Below are positions 24,815 through 34,000 of a stretch of DNA of 64,000 nucleotides, one piece after another. The position numbers and the translations under genes were made by a program. Numbering within the stretch: the stretch's first letter is position 1; each line of letters opens with the position of its first letter. The DNA lies in the NCBI RefSeq assembly GCF_022539665.2, contig NC_081331.1, positions 5,924,501-5,988,500 of the forward strand. Reading direction: 5' to 3'. This DNA is from Daphnia carinata (Eukaryota > Arthropoda > Branchiopoda > Diplostraca > Daphniidae). The notes under the pieces are model-generated. The model made no database searches, was not told the origin of the DNA, and saw only the letters and a list, made by a program, of their open reading frames with translations.

Positions 24815-25926
24815 ATGATTGATCCAGTCATACTCGTTCACGGTGGTGCTGGAGACATCCCCGAATGGCGCGTTCCACTGAAAATGCACGGCGTTCGAAA
24901 AGCTGTTAAAACTGGCTATGAAATTTTATCGAATAGCGAAGGTTGCGTGCTAGATGCCGTGGAAGCTGCCATAAAAGTGATGGAAGATGACGAGGCTTTC
25001 AACGCGGGTACAAACACTGCTGTATCTATTTTGAATGCACTTTTATAACGATTTTATGTTTCTCGTACCCCTTAGGAAAAGGATCAGTTCTGACGATTAA
25101 AGGAACTATCGAAATGGATGCTATAATCATGGAAGGGAAAAATCTAAAAACAGGTACATATGATAATGCAGCGCACTAACGAAAAGTCTCCTCATAATCC
25201 GAACATATATTAGGCGCTGTTGCTGGGTTAAGCAACGTAGCCCATCCAGTGTCGATTGCCAAACTAGTGATGGATAGCACACCTCACATTTTTTTAGCCG
25301 GGCCTGGCGCAAATACATTTGCTTGTGAAAAAGGAGTGCCGTTTGTACCTGACGACGAGTTGATTACAGACTTCGCTCGTCAGGCACTGGAAGATTTTCT
25401 TCATGGAAAGGGGGAAGCTACCAGTGAAGTTGGGTAATGAATTTTCCGTACTAAAGTTATATCATAGTACATGTGCAATTTTAGCAAGGAAACCAAGTAT
25501 GGAACTGTTGGTGCGGTAGCCATTGATCGTCATGGCCGCATGGCTTGCGCAACATCGACTGGAGGAATGACGGGGAAACTTCCTGGAAGAGTTGGAGATA
25601 CTCCTCTTGTTGGTGCAGGGGGGTATTGCGATGACGCTTCAGGGGCGTCTTCGGCAACAGGCCATGGCGAGTCTATCGCCAGAGTGTGTTTATGCCATCA
25701 TATCATTGGACTCATGCAGTCCGGTTTGGGCCCGAAACAGGCTACGGAATTAGCGCTAACGAATATGAATAAAAGGACTGGAGGCACTGCTGGAGCTATA
25801 ACTCTTTCAAATAAAGGGGAAGTAGGAATATATTTCAATTCTAAACGCATGGCTTGGGCGTACGCGCAGAATGGTGAAATTCATTCGGGTATAAATCCAG
25901 ATGAAGATGAAATCGAAAGTATATGA
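24815..25926 (+). CDS. ASRGL1: Isoaspartyl peptidase / L-asparaginase (Ntn hydrolase)
   Basis: Cleaves beta-aspartyl (isoaspartyl) dipeptides and L-asparagine after intramolecular autoproteolysis into alpha and beta chains. Exons 24815-25007, 25076-25153, 25214-25433 and 25485-25926 join in phase to give 310 aa (human 308). The N-terminus VILVHGGAGDIPE, the DAVEAAIKVMEDDEAFNAG block and the GSVLTIKGTIEMDA strand are typical. The scissile Gly-Thr with nucleophile Thr171 lies in KYGTVGAVA at the start of exon 4. ATSTGGMTGKLPGRVGDTPL and GAGGYCDD plus TGHGE form the substrate pocket. All catalytic residues are intact. The length and N-terminus fit ASRGL1 better than taspase-1 or the lysosomal aspartylglucosaminidase, since no signal peptide is seen. 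Confidence 0.96.
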
Positions 25927-26007
25927 AGATACCAAAAGCCAAGGCCCCAATGAAAAGAACTGCTGCGATATTCTGTTGTAACTAGTGCAAGTATGCAAAA
26001 ATTGGCT

Positions 26008-26013
26008 AATAAA
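26008..26013 (+). terminator. Polyadenylation signal for ASRGL1 (AATAAA)
   Basis: AATAAA lies 82 bp after the ASRGL1 stop and is followed by an A-rich run. WDR83 starts only 258 bp further on. Confidence 0.6.
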
Positions 26014-26271
26014 AAATTTTAAAAACAAAAACAAAATTAAGCTAACCATTTGGGGACTGATTTAATTTTGCGTTGAATGGTTCATTGCAAAATATATGAC
26101 GATTATTTCAATTCTTCTAACATAGCAGACGAAATCGGTTTGTTTTTACAGCAACGGCCTCACACGAGTTGTTTATTTTTATATCTGATATACTGTTTGA
26201 AGATAAAGTAACTGAAATACTACAAGAACTATTAGAATATTGGTTTTTATCATTATTGAAAGTGGAATAGC

Positions 26272-27458
26272 ATGGCGACCAAAAGCTATGTAGGCCATTT
26301 GACCAAAGAAATTGCTTGTAAACAAGGAGCTGTGAGAGCAGTAAGATTTAATGGTAAACGTTTTTCGGTTTTTGCACAAAAAAAGTAAATATTTGCAATG
26401 TCCTTTTGTTTGTAGTTGAAGGTGAATATTGCCTAACATGTGGATCAGATAAAAGTGTTAAATTATGGAATCCTTATCGTGGAGCACTATTGAAAACATA
26501 TTCTGGTCATGGTTATGAAGTATTGGATGCCCAGAGTAGCTGTGACAGTAGGTATGGTATAGTGGTTTATCTTTTGTTAAAATAAGAGCACATTACATAT
26601 TCTTATTTCATTTAAGCCATATAGTTTCCTGTGGAATGGACAAGACAATTATTCTGTGGGATGTTGCAACTGGGCAGTCTTTACGTAAATACCGTGGGCA
26701 TTTGGGAACTGTCAATTGTGTAAAGTTCAATGAGGATTCTTCAGTAGCTATATCTGGCAGTGTTGACACATCAATCAGATGTTGGGATTGTAGATCTAAG
26801 AAACCAGAAGCTTTTCAAATAATGCAAGATGCTAAGGACAGTGTCAGCTCAGTCCAAGTCACAGACCATGAAATTCTAACTGGATCATTAGATGGCCAAA
26901 TCAGACGATATGACATTAGAAATGGACAAATGATTGGTGATGAAATGGCTAGTAAGTCCTTTTAAATTTTTACTGAATTTTGTTTTGTCTATTATATTGG
27001 GTGTAAAAAATGGATTCATTTGTTTTTTAGAACCTATAACTTCGGTTTGGTTTACCCGTGACGGTCAAGGACTGCTCGTCTCATGCCTAGATAGCACCCT
27101 TCGTTTGATTGACAAGGATACTGGTGAATTGCTACAAGAGTAACACCAACTTTTTCCTTTTATCTTTTCGAATTTAAGGTTATTGATGTATTATCTCCTC
27201 AGGTACACTGGACACATCAACACGGAATACAAAATCGATTGTTGTCTTGATCATACCGATAACCACGTAATTTCGGGTTCAGAAGACGGTACCGTTTATA
27301 TCTGGTCCTTAGTAGAAGGCCAACTCATCGCAAGACTGGAACACGTTGGCTCAAAAGTTGTCCATTCAATATCTCCACACCCATCTCAGGCTTGGATCCT
27401 AACGGCAGCTCAAAATAGCATTTATTTGTGGAAGGACGCACCTGAAGACGAAAAGTAA
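26272..27458 (+). CDS. WDR83: WD repeat protein 83 (MORG1)
   Basis: A WD40 propeller that scaffolds ERK-MAPK modules and also associates with the spliceosome. Exons 26272-26353, 26416-26551, 26617-26951, 27031-27139 and 27203-27458 join in phase to give 305 aa (human 315). The conserved opening is CKQGAVRAVRFN followed by YCLTCGSDKSVKLWNPYRG and TYSGHGYEVLDA. Later repeats show GSVDTSIRCWDCRSKKPE, DHEILTGSLDGQIRRYD, LDSTLRLIDKDTGELL and GSEDGTVYIWSLVEGQL. These fill out a seven-bladed propeller. It runs in the same direction as ASRGL1 with a short gap. Confidence 0.96.
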
Positions 27459-27495
27459 TTTTATACTTTATACTTTTTGGAACGTGCCGTTGTAA

Positions 27496-27501
27496 AATAA
27501 A
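27496..27501 (+). terminator. Polyadenylation signal for WDR83 (AATAAA)
   Basis: AATAAA lies 38 bp after the WDR83 stop codon. Confidence 0.6.
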
Positions 27502-28004
27502 AACGTCTTTGATACAACTTGTTTTAAGTTTGCTTTAAAACAGCCGTTACTTATTTTCCATATGATGCACACATCATTTCTATACATCCAGGTAGTCATT
27601 ATCGTATTCAGGTTGTGACGGGGTTCTATATTTCCCCATAACAAAAAATTTTCAGGATGTTAACGACCATTACGCCATTATCCAACATCCCACATGTATT
27701 ATGTTATCAGGGATCTTAAAAACTTGAATAAGCTCGTTTTCCCGTTGGACTCATCCGTTTTTTTGTCTCTCCACAAATACATCTAGAGCAGGTTTCCCGA
27801 TGGAAAGATGCACTTAGACCAAGACAAGGACAATTAAGATTAGTCCTTTATATGTAAGTATATATTTACCGTTTGGTTGAACGTGGATTGCTGTGGTTTT
27901 TCGTCATAAAGTCCGTCTTTTCGCCGGGGGCTTTCCAATTTACAAAAGTAATGTGATTTGACAAGAAGATGGATAAAAAATAGCAACCGGGCTAGGTCAG
28001 TAAC
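27502..28004. other. Intergenic, possible small exon
   Basis: Mostly non-coding. On the minus strand, about 27879-27940 could be a short exon (AG acceptor, frame with KTDFMTKNHS, donor CG|GTAAAT) that continues in phase from the membrane-protein exon at 28005-28260. This is weak support only. Confidence 0.25.
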
Positions 28005-28260
28005 CTTCAGTGGGCAAATCGTCAATCATCAGCACGACAGCTAGGTTTAAAATTTCAAAGAAAAAGAAAATTAGCTGCAGGGTATGCATGATAGGGATAA
28101 CATTTTCCTGCAAGGCAGAAACGCTCTTTAAAAAAAAAACTAGGCAGGAAGTGATGGTTAAAAAGATATCCATACTAGAAGCGACCTGGAAGAGGACAAC
28201 GACCTCGAACGTGTACGCTATACGGTATACTGGATCTTTCAACGCAGAGTGGTCAGTTAG
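28005..28260 (-). CDS. Putative exon of a multi-pass membrane protein
   Basis: An open 85-codon block is bounded by an acceptor (CAACAG) at its 5' side and a weak donor (G|GTTACT) at its 3' side. It encodes two or three hydrophobic stretches (VVVLFQVASSMDIFLTI and LIFFFFEILNLAVVLMI) separated by a short polar loop. Its phase fits the small candidate exon near 27879-27940. No start exon was identified and the family was not recognised. It could be part of a small tetraspan protein or a decaying gene. Confidence 0.35.
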
Positions 28261-28440
28261 CTGTTGTCAATCTTTTCTTTCTTTGAATTTCAACACATTT
28301 TTGTTTCCTAAACCATCTAGAAAATACAAGGGAACACAAACTTGACTACTCTGTCTCCATCCTTTTTTCTCACTACGTTATCGAAGTAAGCTATCACCAA
28401 TGACGACCGTCGGAGTCATTAGACGGAAAGAAACGACAAC

Positions 28441-28670
28441 GATAATCGAGATGGTGGATTGTGTTTCAAGATGCCCTAATAAACGGTGATGAGAAAACAA
28501 GTTACATTTCTTCCGTGAAACCTATGCAAAGCCAAAAGTATTCTGATGAAAACCTTGATGAACTGTGTCTGACCTTAATTACATGTGTCGACCTTTATGA
28601 TGTATTGCACTCGGCAAATGATCTCGATTTGGCACACCGTGTGATAACTGAGATCCGCAAAATTTTTTAA
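28441..28670 (+). CDS. Putative terminal exon of an unknown gene
   Basis: An open frame, preceded by an in-frame TAA and possible AG acceptors, ends at TAA 28668-28670. The last 45 residues look like a real amphipathic helical domain (NLDELCLTLITCVDLYDVLH, then a LAHRVITEIRKIF end). The upstream exons could not be placed. A competing minus-strand reading also exists here. Confidence 0.3.
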
Positions 28671-28712
28671 GGCACGTTTACGCGTAAGATTGTGAGACGT
28701 TGTTGTACTTAC

Positions 28713-28892
28713 GACTCTTGAACTTTGGCAACAACCTTTCTTGCCCAAAGTGCTGCTGGCATCGGAACAAAGGAATCCCCGTCGTTAGCTGTTGGTAAGG
28801 ATGTTACAACAATACTCAACATACGGAAACCTGTACTCAATTGAGGTGTTTCGTTAATGATATAAAGCGTTCTTTCATCGTGCTCATATATC
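28713..28892 (-). CDS. Putative internal exon of an unknown gene
   Basis: A 180-bp block with a good acceptor (TTCTTTAG) and a good donor (TC|GTAAGT) is open in one frame for 59 codons, with phase 2 at both ends. The translation reads like protein (DERTLYIINETPQLSTGF, then FVPMPAALWARKVVAKVQE). No partner exon was found that keeps the frame. The family was not recognised. Confidence 0.35.
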
Positions 28893-29422
28893 CTAAAGAA
28901 TATACGGTTACATTATTGTGGTACAGAGAGGCAGCCTTTACGCTGGGGATGCTAAGTACCATTGAATAATATGAGCTTACTGCTTACTGATACGTCAAAT
29001 AATGTGGCGCGTAGCATGAAAAGAAAATGAACGTATAACAAAATGTGTATGTTTACAAAGAATTTTATTGGTATTTACAAAAAAAAAGGAGACAAAATTG
29101 TGACTTGCCGAAAATCATGAAACATCAAAAATTTTAACAGGAAAGCATTCAGAAAAGGAAGAATATGTACAGAAGATAAAATTTCAAGCTTGCTCTGAAT
29201 TTACAAAGCCGAAATGCAATATGTACAAGAAAATTTTGATGAACTGGTTTTGCTGTGAATGTAGCAAAGAAAGTACAAAACCGAAGGGGAGTACTATATA
29301 CAAGGAATTTTGGGAAACAAGACTTACAAAACCGAAAGGGAATATGTACAAGACAATTTTGGTTTACGGTTTCTGCTCAGATATTGGGAAAGAGAACAAA
29401 AAGGCTCTACTAGCCGATTTTT
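28893..29422 (-). other. 3' UTR region of the duplicated-repeat protein
   Basis: It lies directly downstream of the stop at 29423 and includes a minus-strand AATAAA (plus-strand TTTATT) at 29064-29069, about 355 bp after the stop. The imperfect repeats annotated separately fall here. Confidence 0.5.
29199..29361. repeat. Three imperfect copies of a ~38-bp motif
   Basis: Copies at about 29199-29236, 29272-29311 and 29324-29361 share the pattern TTACAAA-CCGAAA, then ATATGTACAAGA-AATTTT, with irregular spacing. They lie in the probable 3' UTR of the adjacent minus-strand gene, which itself has a large internal duplication. Confidence 0.6.
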
Positions 29423-31054
29423 CTACGACGACTGCCCTTTTAGGCTGAGTTTCAGTCGCACGAGATATCGTCGTTGGAAGCTGATATTCCAGCACGTCTT
29501 GTTCGGCCAATAAGCAACATCCTCGGCTGCAACGGCAGAAAGTTCCTCGAGAGACATAGCAGCTAAATCGCCAGATCGATCTCGAACCGGAGCAACAGGA
29601 AGCTCCTGTTGGCTGGAAACCGGGGTAGGCTCCTCACAAGCGGGAACGTCAGCCGATTTGATAGGGACAGATTCTGAGTTCGACCGGGCCGCGGCATCCT
29701 CGTCAGTGGCAGTAACAACGGGCTCAGAGGTCGAACCGACATTGCTGGATGCTTGCTGTTCCATGGCCGCCCTTTCTTCCCTCTCCTTCGCTCTTTTGGC
29801 CAGTCTACGCTGGTAGGACGCATTCCACAATGCTTTTTGTGGTCTCCTTATACGACTTGGACGAGCAGGAGCACCTGGGACCGCGTTAGCAACGTCATCA
29901 ACCAACTGTCCACCTGCAGGAACAAGAACATCCTCGACAAGCTCGTGCCGGGTGGAAGAGACAGGATGTTCTGTACAGGCTTCATCAGCAGTTGGCTCAG
30001 GCAATGAGACCTCTTTGACGAAATCGCACACTTGGTCCACAGATGGTGAAGTATCCTGGTTAACAATGACGGCAACGGGATCGACAATGGAGTCCGCTGC
30101 ACAAGGATCTTGCACAGCGTCCAACGATGGTGCCCAGCTTGGCTCCTCATCCAAATCGCCAATTGCAGCTTCCGGAACGACCACCACTTTCCCATGGTCC
30201 TCGAGAGACATAACAGCTACATCACCAGGTCCATCTTGAACGGGAGCAACAGTAAGCTCCTGTTGGCTGGAAACGGGGGTAGGCTCCTCACTAGCGGGAA
30301 CATCAGCCGATTCAATGGAGACAGAGTCGGGGTTCGCTCGGGCCGTGGCATCCTCGTCGGTGGCAGTAACAACGGTCTCAGAGGTCGAACCGACGTTGCT
30401 GGATGCTTGCTGTTCCATGGCCGCCACTTCTTCCCTCTCCTTCGCTCTTCTGGCCAGTCTACGCTGGTAGGAGGCATTCCACAATGCCTTTTGTGGTCTC
30501 CTTATACGACTTGGACGAGCAGGAGCATTTGGGACAGCGTTAGCAACGTCATCAACCAACTGTCCGCCTGCAGGAACAAGAACATCCTCGACAAGCTCGT
30601 GCCGGGTGGAAGAGACAGGATGTTCTGCACAGGCTTCATCAGCAGTTGGCTCAGGCAATGAGACCTCTTTGACGGAATCGCACGCTTGGTCCAGAGATGG
30701 TGATGTATCCTCGTTAACAATGACGACAACAAGATCGGCGATGGCGTCCGCTGCACAAGGATCTTGCACAGCGTTCAACGATGGTGCACAGCTTGGCTCC
30801 TCTTCCAAATCGCCAACTGCAGCTTCCGGAACGTCCACTACTTTCTCGTTATCTTCGAGAGGCACGTTGTTAACCTCATACACTGCCGGACAATCTTCCG
30901 GTAATGTGGCGTCAATCGAAACAACCTTTCCTTGCACGATGCGCGCATTCAGTTTAGCATAGGCTTTCCATCCTAGCCATCCGATCGCAACGGCACCTGC
31001 TCCAAAGGCCACTACACTGATCACATTAGATGATAGTTTCACAGATGAAGACAT
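29423..31054 (-). CDS. Membrane-anchored acidic protein with a 218-residue tandem duplication
   Basis: One exon encodes 543 aa from the ATG at 31052-31054. I chose this start because a polypyrimidine tract and AG (about 31080-31092) indicate a 5' UTR intron just upstream, and because the hydrophobic anchor (VISVVAFGAGAVAIGWLGW, residues about 11-29) follows it directly. The rest is acidic, Pro/Ser/Glu-rich and probably disordered. Residues about 68-285 and 286-503 are two copies of the same unit (period 654 bp). Each contains a basic island with the motif ALWNASYQRRLA inside an acidic context, and a diverged third copy of this motif (CWNISFQRR) ends the protein. No known family was recognised; it is probably lineage-specific. 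Confidence 0.8.
   Translation of the reverse strand: MSSSVKLSSNVISVVAFGAGAVAIGWLGWKAYAKLNARIVQGKVVSIDATLPEDCPAVYEVNNVPLEDNEKVVDVPEAAVGDLEEEPSCAPSLNAVQDPCAADAIADLVVVIVNEDTSPSLDQACDSVKEVSLPEPTADEACAEHPVSSTRHELVEDVLVPAGGQLVDDVANAVPNAPARPSRIRRPQKALWNASYQRRLARRAKEREEVAAMEQQASSNVGSTSETVVTATDEDATARANPDSVSIESADVPASEEPTPVSSQQELTVAPVQDGPGDVAVMSLEDHGKVVVVPEAAIGDLDEEPSWAPSLDAVQDPCAADSIVDPVAVIVNQDTSPSVDQVCDFVKEVSLPEPTADEACTEHPVSSTRHELVEDVLVPAGGQLVDDVANAVPGAPARPSRIRRPQKALWNASYQRRLAKRAKEREERAAMEQQASSNVGSTSEPVVTATDEDAAARSNSESVPIKSADVPACEEPTPVSSQQELPVAPVRDRSGDLAAMSLEELSAVAAEDVAYWPNKTCWNISFQRRYLVRLKLSLKGQSS
29561..30868. repeat. 654-bp in-frame tandem duplication
   Basis: Matching landmarks are exactly 654 bp apart: TCCGGAACG at 30171 and 30825, and CCATGG at 29761 and 30415. 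The two copies are highly similar throughout and keep the reading frame (218 codons), which indicates a fairly recent duplication within the exon. Confidence 0.85.
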
Positions 31055-34000
31055 CTTGGAAAAGACAATGAATGCTTTGATTGCTGACTGCAAAAAAAAC
31101 TTGTACGAAATTTGCCATTTCCGATGCCTGCTTATGTGCGTAGGGGGACACACGACGTGTCCATCATAGTGGAGATTCACGGCTTGAGATGAATTTTAAA
31201 TCATTTCCAGAAACAATTTAACAATAAAAATGATTGATTTGAAATTTACTTAATTAATCACATCTTATTCATTAGTTTTAATGTTTTAATTGTAAGACCA
31301 ACATTTTAAAAAAATTTACAATATCTTTCGAGCACGGTAGCAGACGGACATTCGGCAACATCAAATCCCGATTGCGCGGAATAATTTTGAATTTTGAATT
31401 TTCGACCGTTGGCGATCATCAACTGACATTTATAATTTTAAAATGAGTAACTACACATCTTTAACCGATATTTTTTATCACGCCACGGAGATCCTAGCAG
31501 TTAGAATCTTACCGTATTTAACGGTTTTGACTGCGTCTATGTAAACCCAAACAGGTTTTCTATTTATATTTTCCATAAACGCCTTTTCGATAACGCAGAT
31601 GTTAGCTATGATTATAAAAAATTTCTGCCAATAATTTTTGGATTGCCATTGAACGAATATACCGTTTCACCTTGGTACGCCTCCCAATGCGGGCGCAGCA
31701 ATCTGCGGGTGTTTTGAATACAATTAATTTTAGTCTCTACTTTCTGACACACTCGGAACCGTTAAGATTTTGAGAAAAGATCGTACGTAAGCGTCAAGGA
31801 CTTAGAGAAAGTGTTGGATCTCCCTTTCTCCCTGAACACTGTAATTCTTCAACATGCCTTCGAATTAGCATGTCTGTGTCTTGTTCTAGCCGGCCAGTGG
31901 TCATACAAAAGATACCCCTCATCATCGTAAAAGTGAGTAAAACTAAATATAGAGAAAGTGTAGTGGGAACAGGGTGGTAGAGGAAAAACGAAGACTGTAA
32001 CTTTCCGTTTCGTAAGGGGCGCCAATGAGTCGCCTAGTCGGTCTTACATGGTCAGGGTTCTTAAAGAGGTACACGTTGTATTTGCTTGTCCGATAGGTAA
32101 CAAAAAGAATGGTTGTCGTAGAGTTAGAGGGAGGAAGCATATAACCGTACACCCTTTTCTCTTCGTCTAAGGAACCCTCTGAAAAGAGAAAAGACTTAAA
32201 ACTGTTCCAATACAGATAAATAGAAAGAAAGGAATAGGGGAGATGGGGGAGTGGGATAGCTACGGAGAAAGAAGATTTAAATGCCTTCACTTTCTCCGGT
32301 TGGTCACTTTCGCCTCGTTTAGATATGTTTCCCTTTTCTCCGCCTTAGTTGAACGATTCCCCTTTATTTATTCTATACCCCCTTCTGCTTGGAAAAATTC
32401 TTGAACAAAATTTCCTTTTTATAACAATAACCAAGCAACCAAGAAAAATGGCTTTAAAGTTCTCTAGTAATGTTTTCCAATGTTTAAAATTTCTTCGAGC
32501 AGAGAAGATTGCTTAGTGTAACAGAGAAAATTCGGCAACAAAACAACGCAGGTAATGGCGTCATTCTTCGTTGTCTTTCTCTGTGCAATCAAAACTCTTA
32601 GTTAAAAAGAGTAATTTGATGGTCACACAAAAAAGATTACTTCCCAGCAGCTGACAGTGTTTTTTTCCCACACATTTAAATATCTCACTTCTGGGTATTG
32701 CTTTCACGCAAAGATATATGGTGACAAGTGGTAAAACAATAGTTAGTTAACAGCTCAACGGTGTCTGTTCCACACTAACGTTTGTACACATTCATATCCT
32801 TAACTTCTTTCTTCGTTTTCTTATGAAAGTATTTATCTTCCTAATTTTTGGAAAGGGAAAAGAAACACAAACTTGTTTGGATCAACATTGTCAGTCACCA
32901 CACACGTTCAACTTTTGCACCAAACTAAATCTCTAACGGCACTTCAAGGACGTTTAGCAAACGTCGACTTTCTGCTTGGCAATGACGAAGCAAAATTTTT
33001 GAGTGTTCGTCGTCACAAAACATCTAACAGTACGTATTCTCAACGGATTCGGTGACGGACTTGATTGAACGACCAAGCCACAATATAACGAACAAAAAAA
33101 ACAAAAACTGGACGAACGGTCCCCTTTCTCCAATTTCTGATTAAGCGTCCCGGAAATAAATCAAACTGGCCTCACCATTTGTCGGGGAAAAAAAAGATAG
33201 CGGTAAACGAAGGAAAGCAACGGTCAAATTCATTGTGGAAACATGATTTCTAAACACGAACAACTGAAAAAAATTCCCAAGTTTGTGATCACGTCCCCCA
33301 ATTTTCTCCGGCTTCCTCGCCTTCCAGCTTGTTCGTTTTCCGATTAGAAACACACCACTTTCACTACGGGCTTTTAATCTAACGCGTGAACGTAACTGCG
33401 TCGACTCTACGTGGTTTTGTTACATCGTACGCTATTGTAGCGGCTCACTGTTCTTCCCTTTTTTTTCTCTCTCTCTCTTTCTCTTGTTTTCTTTCTACGT
33501 ACTCTGGGCACAGCTGGTGGCGTGACATTGTTGGTCGATTCTCATAGGCCTGTTGAACAGAGATATTACACACAGAGCACACATATATAGAGAAAACGAA
33601 TGTAAAATGGTCCACCAGCGAGAACAATGCGTCAGGGGTATAATCACAAATGGATAGAAAGTCGGTTGAAATGAAAAGTATAACGTTCCCAACAAGGAAA
33701 TGGAAGAGTATATGATCCAGCTTTCCAAAATGTAAAATATCACGTATCAATATAATCGACAGGCAAATCTGAATGAAACACACGTTATGCGACTGCCTCC
33801 ATTTTTATTGCACGGTTGGTTTATCATCAACTCAAAAAGATCATATAAAATTCAAATGTATCTCTCTTATCAAACAATCAAACTTTCGTTTACAACGAGA
33901 AATTTTTTTTTTCAACCTGTCAGCATTGGCGGCTTCTCTCCGCCGAAAGCCATCAGCGAACGGGAATAGGGAACGATGGCATCGATGTCAAGTCATTCCC

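Noticed and set aside
24815-25926. Taspase-1 or lysosomal aspartylglucosaminidase instead of ASRGL1
   Set aside because: No signal peptide, and the length and N-terminus match ASRGL1.
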